Shown: positions 1-5,237 of the stretch, one piece after another
Layout of the letters: the number at the start of each line of letters is the position of its first letter
Numbering within the stretch: the first letter of the stretch is position 1
From: Thermodesulfovibrionales bacterium
Lineage (GTDB): Bacteria; Nitrospirota; Thermodesulfovibrionia; Thermodesulfovibrionales; Dissulfurispiraceae
Direction of reading: 5' to 3'
DNA length: 7,103 nucleotides
NCBI GenBank assembly: GCA_021129835.1
Contig: JAJOKM010000058.1
Coordinates: 1-7,103, forward strand
Notes under the pieces: generated by a model
The model's input: only the letters and a program-made list of their open reading frames with translations
Told to the model about the DNA's origin: nothing
Database searches by the model: none
Position numbers and translations under genes: made by a program

Positions 1-17
1 CAACCTATTAGTAGTCT

Positions 18-91
18 GTAGGGCTCGTTCCCCGAACGGGCTTAAAAGGCTGGAAGGAATAAAAACGGCTCGTTCGGGGAACGAGCCCTAC
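18..91. repeat. REP-like inverted repeat pair (21-bp arms)
   Basis: Positions 18-38 and 71-91 are perfect reverse complements (21 bp), separated by about 32 bases. Each arm is itself a small palindrome: CTCGTTC-ggg-GAACGAG in the right arm, and CGTTC-ccc-GAACG in the left. A pair of inverted palindromes is the architecture of a REP doublet (BIME). In known genomes such elements are mobilised by REP-associated tyrosine transposases, but no transposase gene is in this window. The arm core GTAGGG-CT-GT-CCCCG recurs in variant form at 316-334, so the two clusters appear to belong to one repeat superfamily. Confidence 0.75.
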
Positions 92-270
92 CACGATTCT
101 ATTCTGACTACCTGGATATTTACAGAAGGAAATCGTCTTAAGCGAGCTTTGTACTGCGACTCACAGTGGATTTATTCAATGGACAGAGATCAGAGGATGG
201 AGGACATCAGAACTCTGAATACTGCCTTTCATAGAATACCTGAAACTTGAAGATGAATTTGATATTTAAT

Positions 271-380
271 TACGCCCCATAAAGGGTTACACTACCTTGA
301 TGAATTTAATAGGTAGTGTAGGGGCTTGTCCCCGTTGTCTACGCCTAAAATCGTCTACGCCCATAAAGGGCTACACTACC
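271..380. repeat. Second REP-like repeat cluster with direct and inverted copies
   Basis: A 25-26 base unit occurs twice in direct orientation at 271-296 and 356-380. The copies differ by one extra C and one T/C change, and share the core ATAAAGGG-TACACTACC. The inverse motif GGTAGTGTA lies between them at 312-320 and can pair with TACACTACC at either 288-296 or 372-380. It is followed by GGGG-cttgt-CCCC at 321-333. A 9-base direct repeat GTCTACGCC occurs at 337-345 and 353-361. The pattern looks like degenerate or nested copies of a small palindromic element rather than tandem repeats of a gene. Only two direct copies exist, so it is not a CRISPR array. Confidence 0.65.
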
Positions 381-443
381 ATGTGGATAACTACACTTTT
401 TGGAGAGGAACCAATTTTTATTTGAAAGCCGCAATTAAAAAAC

Positions 444-474
444 TTGACATTTAATAGAGATTATCCAGTATACT
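444..474 (+). promoter_or_regulatory. Candidate sigma70 promoter upstream of the cyclase
   Basis: A perfect -35 box TTGACA lies at 444-449, and a -10 box TATACT (5 of 6) at 469-474. The 19-base spacer is two bases longer than ideal. A second possibility is a perfect TATAAT at 521-526, with only a weak -35 (TTTCGA, 498-503) 17 bases upstream. Either would give a leader of roughly 85-135 bases before the ATG at 616. I cannot tell from sequence which is used. Confidence 0.45.
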
Positions 475-615
475 GATTAACGAGATTTAATTTTAATTTT
501 CGAGTAGTCAGGAAAATTATTATAATGCGTATTGACACTCCTTTAGGATAGATTAACATAGTAATTCTCCATTCTCTTTGGGAAAGGGCAATTGTTATGT
601 TCGGGGGAAATTATC

Positions 616-1092
616 ATGACTGCAGAAAAAAGCAGAGATGACATCCTTAATCGCATATTTTCTATTTCAGAAAAGATTGTGGCATTTGATGGAATAGATG
701 ATATCTTTGAACATATCGTAAAAACAGTAACATTACTTACAGGGGCCGAAGCAGCTACTATTAGAGTCTTTGATCTATCCACTGGCAAATTGAAGATAGC
801 TAAGGGATTTGGACTTTCGAGCGGTTTTCTCTCGCAGCCACCAATTAAAATCGGAGAAGGCATTACCGGTAAGGTTGTTCTTGATGGAAAACCATTTCTT
901 ACGAGCAATGTATTGGAGGTTGGCCACTGTGTTCATAAAGAACTTGCAATGCTTGAAGGGATAAGGGCGGTAATGAGTATTCCGCTGAAGACAAAAAAAA
1001 ACGCCTTTGGCTGCATTACTGTCTATAAAAAACACCGGATCCTTTTACAGAACATGACATTCTTGTCTCCAGTATATTTGCATCGCAGATAG
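616..1092 (+). CDS. GAF sensor half of a frameshifted GAF-GGDEF diguanylate cyclase
   Basis: This is the N-terminal half (158 residues as read) of a GAF-GGDEF protein, presumably cytosolic. The GAF fold spans roughly residue 17 to the break. Visible hallmarks are TGAEAATIRVFD, KIGEGITGKVV and the late strand GCITVY. In-frame similarity ends after Lys139 (codon 1030-1032). The last 19 residues before TAG at 1090-1092 are out of register. Moving to the -1 frame at 1032 immediately gives TPDPFTEHDILVSSIFASQI, the normal end of a GAF domain, which runs on into the GGDEF half; the rejoined protein would be 344 residues. ATG 616 is chosen because GGGGGA (603-608) sits 7 bases upstream. A TTG at 592 would add eight residues with a poorer-spaced site. 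GAF domains bind small ligands or chromophores; the ligand is not identifiable here. Confidence 0.7.
   Translation: MTAEKSRDDILNRIFSISEKIVAFDGIDDIFEHIVKTVTLLTGAEAATIRVFDLSTGKLKIAKGFGLSSGFLSQPPIKIGEGITGKVVLDGKPFLTSNVLEVGHCVHKELAMLEGIRAVMSIPLKTKKNAFGCITVYKKHRILLQNMTFLSPVYLHRR
1027..1032 (+). other. Frameshift site in the GAF-GGDEF gene (A6 run)
   Basis: The zero frame reads TAT AAA AAA CAC, and GAF homology resumes only if reading shifts by -1 to ACA CCG GAT. Equivalently, one A is missing from the run. The longer A9 run at 993-1001 cannot be the shift point, because changing frame there reaches a TAA within 12 codons and destroys the GAF strand GCITVY that follows. AAAAAAC resembles a -1 slippery heptamer, but its phase relative to the zero frame is not the canonical X-XXY-YYZ, and I see no strong downstream stem. 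A simple indel or assembly error is the default explanation. Confidence 0.75.
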
Positions 1093-1109
1093 CCGAGGTC
1101 ATAGAAAAG

Positions 1110-1649
1110 ATGTATTTTATTGAAGAACTCAAAATACAGGCCACCTTTGATTCGCTCACAGGGGTTTATAACAAAAACGCCCTCATTAAAGAACTTAATT
1201 CAGAGATAAAATTAACACTCAGGCATGGGCATGAAACAAGCATTATTTTTATAGACATAGATAACTTTAAAGATTTCAATGATACACACGGCCATCTCCT
1301 TGGAGATAAGCTGTTAGCTGACTTCGCAGGACTTCTGAGGCAGCACTGCAGAAAGACTGATATGATAGGAAGATTCGGTGGAGAGGAGTTTGTCGCTGTT
1401 GCGCTGCATACGGATAAAGCAGGGGCATTGGGTCTTGCTGATAAAATGAGAGAGGCTGTTAGCAGCCATAAGTTTACCGGTAAAGACGAGCATGTCTGCA
1501 TTACATTTAGCGCTGGCATATCATCTATGCCTGAAGATGGGACTGAAGCAACGGAGGTCTTAGAAAAGGCGGATGATGCCATGTATCAAAGCAAACGCAA
1601 TGGGAAAAATTGTGTAACAATTTTTTCTCCACAATTCACTGCTTACTAA
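1110..1649 (+). CDS. GGDEF diguanylate cyclase half, separated by frameshift
   Basis: The GGDEF domain makes cyclic di-GMP from two GTP, as a dimer, in the cytosol. Visible features are the domain-start motif DSLTGVYNK (14-22), metal-binding FIDIDNFKDFND (47-58; Asp49/Asp51), the active-site loop RFGGEEF (GGEEF at 90-94), and an inhibitory I-site RKTD (81-84) exactly five residues before the loop. AGISSMPEDG and a DAMYQSKRNGKN end complete the family pattern. The catalytic half is intact and should be active if made and dimerised; product feedback through the I-site is predicted. The true start is probably in the upstream GAF reading frame. The ATG at 1110 could nevertheless serve for re-initiation, since it has GAGG at 1095-1098 and lies 17 bases past the stop of the GAF half. 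There is no convincing terminator after TAA 1647-1649, only a 4-bp stem. Confidence 0.85.
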   Translation: MYFIEELKIQATFDSLTGVYNKNALIKELNSEIKLTLRHGHETSIIFIDIDNFKDFNDTHGHLLGDKLLADFAGLLRQHCRKTDMIGRFGGEEFVAVALHTDKAGALGLADKMREAVSSHKFTGKDEHVCITFSAGISSMPEDGTEATEVLEKADDAMYQSKRNGKNCVTIFSPQFTAY

Positions 1650-1689
1650 AAAAAGCGGGAATGACGCTCCTTTACGACTTTTTACGAGT

Positions 1690-1738
1690 TTGTCAAGTAA
1701 AAATAATTCCTAACAAAGGCAATGAGGATACTTGACAA
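1690..1738. repeat. 10-bp inverted repeat overlapping the -35 box
   Basis: TTGTCAAGTA at 1690-1699 is a perfect reverse complement of TACTTGACAA at 1729-1738, with 29 bases between. The right arm contains the whole -35 hexamer of the promoter at 1732-1760. This is compatible with a repressor or activator binding as two spaced half-sites, but a chance or repeat-derived origin is equally possible. No regulator gene is visible beside it. Confidence 0.4.
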
Positions 1739-1760
1739 TCTTTTCCCCGTATGGTATAGT
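1732..1760 (+). promoter_or_regulatory. Strong sigma70 promoter of the glycan cluster
   Basis: TTGACA at 1732-1737 is followed after exactly 17 bases by TATAGT at 1755-1760 (5 of 6 to consensus). This is the best promoter match in the window. Transcription would begin near 1767, giving a leader of about 85 bases before the sulfotransferase ATG at 1851. No strong intrinsic terminator is visible between the downstream genes, so this promoter may serve the whole cluster to 6988. Confidence 0.75.
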
Positions 1761-1767
1761 GCATTTG

Positions 1768-1800
1768 GAAGCGATGAGCGGGCAAATCGTCCATCGCTTC
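1768..1800 (+). promoter_or_regulatory. 5'-terminal stem-loop of the cluster leader RNA
   Basis: GAAGCGATG (1768-1776) pairs perfectly with CATCGCTTC (1792-1800) around a 15-base loop. The stem begins within a base or two of the predicted transcription start, so the transcript would carry a hairpin at its very 5' end. Such hairpins are known to protect some bacterial mRNAs from 5'-end-dependent decay. An RNA-binding or riboswitch role is possible but no known riboswitch consensus is recognised. It has no trailing U-tract and is not a terminator. Confidence 0.55.
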
Positions 1801-1850
1801 ACGGATTCATGACTAATTTTATAAAAAAATAAAAAAATGGTGGTGATGTT

Positions 1851-2693
1851 ATGATTAAATTTGTTATGAATGCCTTTCCGAGAACCGGTTCAACCATTAC
1901 TTATTGGATGTTAAAAGAAGGAGAACCAGATGCAATCCATCTTTATGAACCGCTGCACGACAATCTGTTCAAGCTGATTAACGAAGAAGGGAGTGTAATG
2001 CATGGCGGAACACTCTGGGATGGGTATCAAAAGGTTGACAAAAAGATACTTAACGAAATGTGGCTGAAACACAAAGACGCCACCACCCTACACCGATTTG
2101 CGGATTGCGAACCCTACATGGATGCAATAAACTCCATTGAGGGCGATGTTATTCTGCAGCCCAACAGGCTTCACTTTGTCTTAAAAGATGTGGCCAAAAA
2201 ATATAATTGTAAAGTTGCTCATCTATGCAGAAAGCCGGCCGACTGTTTTCTGAGTTTTGCGGAAATCTTTGCCCTTTATGCGAAGGACCTGACTAAAAAT
2301 TACAACTGGTGGATTGCAAGTATCACCGGCTTTGTGTCATTTTTTCAAACCAAGTACCATTTCATTGCCGAAAAGTTCCATACGCCGAGGGTAACAGATT
2401 TTTTGGACCAGTGGTTGATTGTATATACCTATGACAACTATTTTGCCGCCCAGCAGGCTGACGACAAAGACGTCATGATGATCTTTTTTGAAGATATTGT
2501 AGCTGGAAAGGGGGCTGACGTGCTTGAGGACTTCAGCGGTTGCAAATTCGGAGGCAGAGGCATGATCAAACCAGAAAAAGTCTTTGTGGCTAATGATGCC
2601 TTCAAGGAGGAAGTTGACGCAAGGATAAAGGCTCTAGGGTTGTCGAATATGGTTGAAGAGATGTATGAAATCGCTAAACTCGGAAAACTGTGA
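1851..2693 (+). CDS. Sulfotransferase family protein (PAPS-dependent, P-loop type)
   Basis: A 280-residue soluble protein with the signature elements of the sulfotransferase fold. The 5'-phosphosulfate loop is FPRTGST at residues 9-15, followed by an amphipathic helix. The 3'-phosphate-binding segment is RKPADCFLSF (Arg127 and Ser135), and FFEDIVAG (212-219) matches the late YEDL-type motif of the family. The family moves a sulfo group from 3'-phosphoadenylyl sulfate to a hydroxyl or amine. Given its neighbours, a glycan or glycolipid acceptor is the natural inference, but the acceptor cannot be read from sequence. There is no signal peptide or membrane segment. ATG 1851 is preceded by GGTGGTGA (1839-1846), a weak Shine-Dalgarno match, and by a 5-codon -1-frame ORF ending in ATGA. 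It is the first gene after the strong promoter. A P-loop kinase is the alternative, but the second and third motifs favour a sulfotransferase. Confidence 0.85.
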   Translation: MIKFVMNAFPRTGSTITYWMLKEGEPDAIHLYEPLHDNLFKLINEEGSVMHGGTLWDGYQKVDKKILNEMWLKHKDATTLHRFADCEPYMDAINSIEGDVILQPNRLHFVLKDVAKKYNCKVAHLCRKPADCFLSFAEIFALYAKDLTKNYNWWIASITGFVSFFQTKYHFIAEKFHTPRVTDFLDQWLIVYTYDNYFAAQQADDKDVMMIFFEDIVAGKGADVLEDFSGCKFGGRGMIKPEKVFVANDAFKEEVDARIKALGLSNMVEEMYEIAKLGKL

Positions 2694-2729
2694 TAACTTC
2701 ACAAAGGTTAGACTTTTATGAAGTTATCA
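2691..2729 (+). promoter_or_regulatory. Intercistronic stem-loop containing the sulfotransferase stop codon
   Basis: TGATAACTTCA (2691-2701) and TGAAGTTATCA (2719-2729) form a perfect 11-bp inverted repeat. A further 4-bp AAAG/CTTT stem can form inside the loop (2703-2706 / 2713-2716). The first three bases are the stop codon of the sulfotransferase gene. The stem is AT-rich and lacks a U-tract, so it is a poor terminator. It is better placed as an mRNA stability or processing element, or a brake on entry to the next gene, whose start lies 17 bases downstream. Confidence 0.5.
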
Positions 2730-2745
2730 ATATGATAAATAGAGG

Positions 2746-3978
2746 ATGATCCACTTTATCTCTACTTTTCCGCCAATTATATGCGGAATTGGAGATTATA
2801 CCAGATGTCTTGTCTTTATGCTGCCTGAAGACAGATGGAGCGTAATTTCTCCTAAAATAGAAGAGTTTGCGAGCTCTAACAGACCATGCCATCATAATGT
2901 CTCATATACGATTTCTTTATCTGAACCTCATCTGCCCTCAAATCTGGAGGGAGGGCTTCTCTGGTTTCAACATGCCTTTGGGATATGGGGTTCTCCCTCC
3001 GTTCCATTTATTAAACTTATTAGGGAAGCAAAAGAAAAAAGGAACAAAATTGTCGTCACTCTTCAGTCCATTCATTTTCAATCCATCGAGACACCTTATG
3101 GCCTTGACAAGAGGGAATATGAGCTTCTTAGAGAGATCATCTGCCATATTGATGCGCTTCCTGTGTTTACCGATGGAGCACACCGTGCTGTCGCAAGGGC
3201 ATTCCCTGAGCACAGGGATAAGCTTACGGTTTTAAGACATGGCGTTTTGACCTCTCCTGATATGACATCGCAGGGTCGTGCAAAAAAGATATTCTTGACA
3301 TATTTATTAGATCAGGTTAATATTTCGGGCATACAAAAGGAAGAATTAAGAAATCTGCATGCTCTTTTTTTCTCAGACAAAACGGTTCTGGTTGGCAATT
3401 TTGGTTTTATTACAGAAGATAGGGATCCGCTCTCAATTTATCTTTTCAGGGAAAAACTCCAAAAAAAACTTCCCAAACATAGGGTGATCGCAGTTTATAT
3501 CGGGACAATTCAAAAAAGAACGGATAAATCACCCGCAGAGACCTTGCCTCTCTTGAACCTTCTGAAGTCAATTCATAATGGAAGAGACAACCTTTTTTTT
3601 GAAAACTATATTCCTGATGAAATACTCCCGTTTGCATTCCGTGCATTGGACTTCACAATTATCTGGTATAAAAAAGCCACGCAGTCGGGGAGAATGGCGT
3701 ATGCACAAGGCGCCGGTTCATTTGTTGCAGGACAAGACATTGAGGGAATCGGAGAGACTCTTAAACTATCTGGTCTGCCATCCGCCGTTACTATGGATGA
3801 ATTATCGGAAAAGGTTAAAAGACTTGTCTTAGAGCCAGGTCTCAAAGAATCTGCAGGGAAGAAAAACCAAGATTACGCTAATCGATTTTCTTTTAGATCA
3901 CAGGCTCAAAAACATCTACTAATAACCCAGGCAGTCTGCTCTCAAAAAAAACTGCCTGTTCTGGACAGAAGCGTTTAA
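2746..3978 (+). CDS. GT-B fold glycosyltransferase (GT4-like)
   Basis: A 410-residue cytosolic or membrane-peripheral glycosyltransferase. The N-terminal Rossmann half opens with STFPPIICGIGDYT (6-19), the PP-xxx-GIGDY loop common at the start of GT4-type enzymes. WFQHAFGIWG (73-82) and LRHGV (163-167) mark the acceptor half and the inter-domain hinge. The C-terminal half restarts at LVGNFGF (215-221), and TQSGRMAYAQGAGSFVAG (312-329) corresponds to the nucleotide-sugar-binding region. The usual Glu of the EX7E motif is not obvious there, so the donor site is divergent. The expected role is to transfer one sugar during surface-glycan assembly; donor and linkage are unknown. A TAG at 2740-2742 fixes ATG 2746 as the first available start. 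AGAGG (2741-2745) abuts it with no spacer, which is unusual and may mean translation depends on coupling. Confidence 0.85.
   Translation: MIHFISTFPPIICGIGDYTRCLVFMLPEDRWSVISPKIEEFASSNRPCHHNVSYTISLSEPHLPSNLEGGLLWFQHAFGIWGSPSVPFIKLIREAKEKRNKIVVTLQSIHFQSIETPYGLDKREYELLREIICHIDALPVFTDGAHRAVARAFPEHRDKLTVLRHGVLTSPDMTSQGRAKKIFLTYLLDQVNISGIQKEELRNLHALFFSDKTVLVGNFGFITEDRDPLSIYLFREKLQKKLPKHRVIAVYIGTIQKRTDKSPAETLPLLNLLKSIHNGRDNLFFENYIPDEILPFAFRALDFTIIWYKKATQSGRMAYAQGAGSFVAGQDIEGIGETLKLSGLPSAVTMDELSEKVKRLVLEPGLKESAGKKNQDYANRFSFRSQAQKHLLITQAVCSQKKLPVLDRSV
3295..3323 (+). promoter_or_regulatory. Possible intragenic promoter inside the glycosyltransferase
   Basis: A perfect TTGACA (3295-3300) is followed after 17 bases by TAATAT (3318-3323), which matches the -10 consensus at 4 of 6 positions. 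If active, it would give the aminotransferase-oxidoreductase-methyltransferase genes a supply of transcript independent of the sulfotransferase. In AT-rich coding DNA such matches arise by chance, so this is weakly supported. Confidence 0.25.
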
Positions 3979-4033
3979 AATCCGACTACGAAATGCTTCA
4001 TAATATGGTACATAAAAAAGGAGAATTAGGAAG

Positions 4034-5164
4034 ATGAGAATTCCAACATGTATCCCTGTTGTTCCGAAAAATGCTAAAAAATATGTAAATGCCGTCATAG
4101 ATAAAAACTGGATATCTTCTCTCTGCCTTGATGAAGATGTCAATTTTATCAAAAAACTTGAAGATGGCATGGCCGGATACATAGGCACAAAGTACTGTAT
4201 CAGCACCACAAGTGGTTCAACCGCTCTAGATCTATCTCTTGCTACCTTAGGCATAGAACCCGGCGACGAGATTATCATTCCTTCCTTTACTATGATAGCC
4301 ACAGCCCATGCGGTCGTTCATAACGGCGGAAGACCTGTTTTTGTTGACGCTGACGAAGAGACATGGTGTATGGACATTTCTCTGGTTGAACAGGTTGTTA
4401 CACAACGGACAAGGGCCATCATTCCGGTGCACATTTACGGGCATCCTGAAAAGATGGACGAAATAAATGCAATCGCAAGCAAGTATAACTTATGTGTAAT
4501 AGAGGATGCAGCAGAGGCCATAGGAACCCAATACAAAGGAAAAATGGCGGGAAGCCTCGGCGATATGGCCTGTTTCAGTTTTTATGCCAATAAAACAATT
4601 ACCTCAGGCGAGGGAGGACTGCTGGCAACAAACAATGAAGATTTTGCGAAAAGAGCAAACATGTTAAAAGATCAGGCATTTGGAGTTCCGAGATTTATTC
4701 ATGAAGATATCGGCTTTAATTATAGAATGAACAACTTAACTGCCGCATATGCCTTTGCATCATTTGAGGAAGTAGAAGATGCTGTTGATAAAAGAAGGAA
4801 AAACGCCAGATTATATCGCGAAGGATTATCCGATATAGAAGGCATTACACTGCCTCCGGAAAAGGACTATGCAGTAAACAGTTTTTGGATGTACGGCATT
4901 TTAATAGATGAAAAGCGTTTCGGTCTTTCTAAGACCGAAGTCAAGGATATTTTAAAACAGGGGCATGGCATAGACACCAGAGATTTCTTTTACCCAATGC
5001 ATAAGCAGCCGAGTTTGATAAAAAAAGGGTATGTAAAGGATGGTGTCTTGATGCCCGTCTCCGAAATGCTCTGGGAAAGGGGACTATACCTCCCTTCAAG
5101 CACAAATTTAAAAGAGGCCGAGATAAGTTGCGTAGTTGAAGCAATAAAAAAGATAAATCAGTAA
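4034..5164 (+). CDS. DegT/DnrJ/EryC1/StrS sugar aminotransferase, GDP-perosamine-synthase-like
   Basis: A 376-residue fold-type I PLP enzyme of normal family length. It transfers an amino group, usually from glutamate, to the keto carbon of a nucleotide-linked sugar. STTSGSTALDLSL (58-70) is the phosphate and substrate loop. IEDAAEAIGTQYKGK (156-170) carries the PLP-pyridine Asp158. FSFYANKTITSGEGG (181-195) carries the Schiff-base Lys187. The SFY-NKTIT-GEGG form and the HIYGHPEKMDEI segment (133-144) resemble GDP-4-keto-6-deoxymannose 4-aminotransferases (PerA/RfbE) most closely among family members I know. A related 4-keto or 3-keto sugar substrate is possible, so no gene symbol is given. 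GGAG at 4020-4023 lies 10 bases before the ATG. The neighbouring Gfo/Idh enzyme and methyltransferase make this the centre of an amino-sugar module. A 9-bp palindromic hairpin lies within the gene at 4919-4939. Confidence 0.93.
   Translation: MRIPTCIPVVPKNAKKYVNAVIDKNWISSLCLDEDVNFIKKLEDGMAGYIGTKYCISTTSGSTALDLSLATLGIEPGDEIIIPSFTMIATAHAVVHNGGRPVFVDADEETWCMDISLVEQVVTQRTRAIIPVHIYGHPEKMDEINAIASKYNLCVIEDAAEAIGTQYKGKMAGSLGDMACFSFYANKTITSGEGGLLATNNEDFAKRANMLKDQAFGVPRFIHEDIGFNYRMNNLTAAYAFASFEEVEDAVDKRRKNARLYREGLSDIEGITLPPEKDYAVNSFWMYGILIDEKRFGLSKTEVKDILKQGHGIDTRDFFYPMHKQPSLIKKGYVKDGVLMPVSEMLWERGLYLPSSTNLKEAEISCVVEAIKKINQ
4919..4939. repeat. Perfect 9-bp hairpin inside the aminotransferase gene
   Basis: TTCGGTCTT (4919-4927) and AAGACCGAA (4931-4939) pair perfectly across a three-base TCT loop. 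The element sits in codons for the surface segment FGLSKTEV (296-303). It is the tightest short hairpin noticed in any coding region here. It lacks a U-tract on either strand, so it is not read as a terminator. Confidence 0.5.
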
Positions 5165-5172
5165 TGAACCAC

Positions 5173-5192
5173 AACCGGCATAATAACCGGCA
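5173..5192. repeat. Short direct repeat in the gap before the oxidoreductase
   Basis: AACCGGCA occurs at 5173-5180 and again at 5185-5192, a 12-base period, in the 73-base gap between the aminotransferase stop and the oxidoreductase start. The half-sites could be a small operator, but two copies are too few to claim function. The rest of the gap holds only the ribosome-binding site of the next gene. Confidence 0.25.
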
Positions 5193-5237
5193 TTATATAT
5201 TGCTATGTCAAGGCAAAGAAATTTAAGGAGCTGAATA

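Larger units (their letters stand above)
1..615. other. Intergenic region with REP-like repeats and promoters
   Basis: No recognisable gene lies in these 615 bases. What can be seen is a pair of palindromic repeats near the left edge, a second repeat cluster around 271-380, and an AT-rich promoter region from about 430 to 560. One frame (2-250) is open from the window edge to a TGA, but it reads straight through the palindromes and resembles no known family, so it is not called as a gene. The stretch from 92 to 270 shows nothing beyond short purine-rich direct repeats of the GACAGAG/CAGAGGA type around 182-204. Confidence 0.6.

Noticed and set aside
2..250. Frame open from the window edge to TGA at 248-250, about 82 codons
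   Set aside because: It reads through the palindromic repeat at 18-91, has no recognisable motif and its start lies outside the window. A C-terminal gene fragment cannot be excluded but is not supported.
271..380. Possible CRISPR array
   Set aside because: Only two direct copies, which differ by an indel and a substitution, with an inverted copy between them and no cas gene. This fits REP-type repeats instead.
592..615. TTG at 592 as the start of the GAF protein
   Set aside because: ATG 616 has a better-spaced GGGGGA site, and the extra eight residues add nothing recognisable.
993..1001. A9 run as the site of transcriptional slippage rescuing the cyclase
   Set aside because: A one-base insertion there leads to TAA at about 1024-1027 and breaks the GAF strand that is correct in the zero frame. 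The shift must occur at or just before 1032.
1654..1687. Intrinsic terminator after the GGDEF half
   Set aside because: The only stem is 4 bp (AGCG/CGCT) and the following T-rich stretch is interrupted.
1768..1800. Cyclic di-GMP riboswitch in the cluster leader, suggested by the neighbouring cyclase
   Set aside because: The loop contains GGCAAAT, but the conserved GEMM core and second helix are absent. It is kept only as a stem-loop of unknown role.
2938..3213. Antisense open frame inside the glycosyltransferase, and similar minus-strand frames elsewhere
   Set aside because: They lie opposite well-supported genes, match no family and lack ribosome-binding sites. They are treated as shadows.
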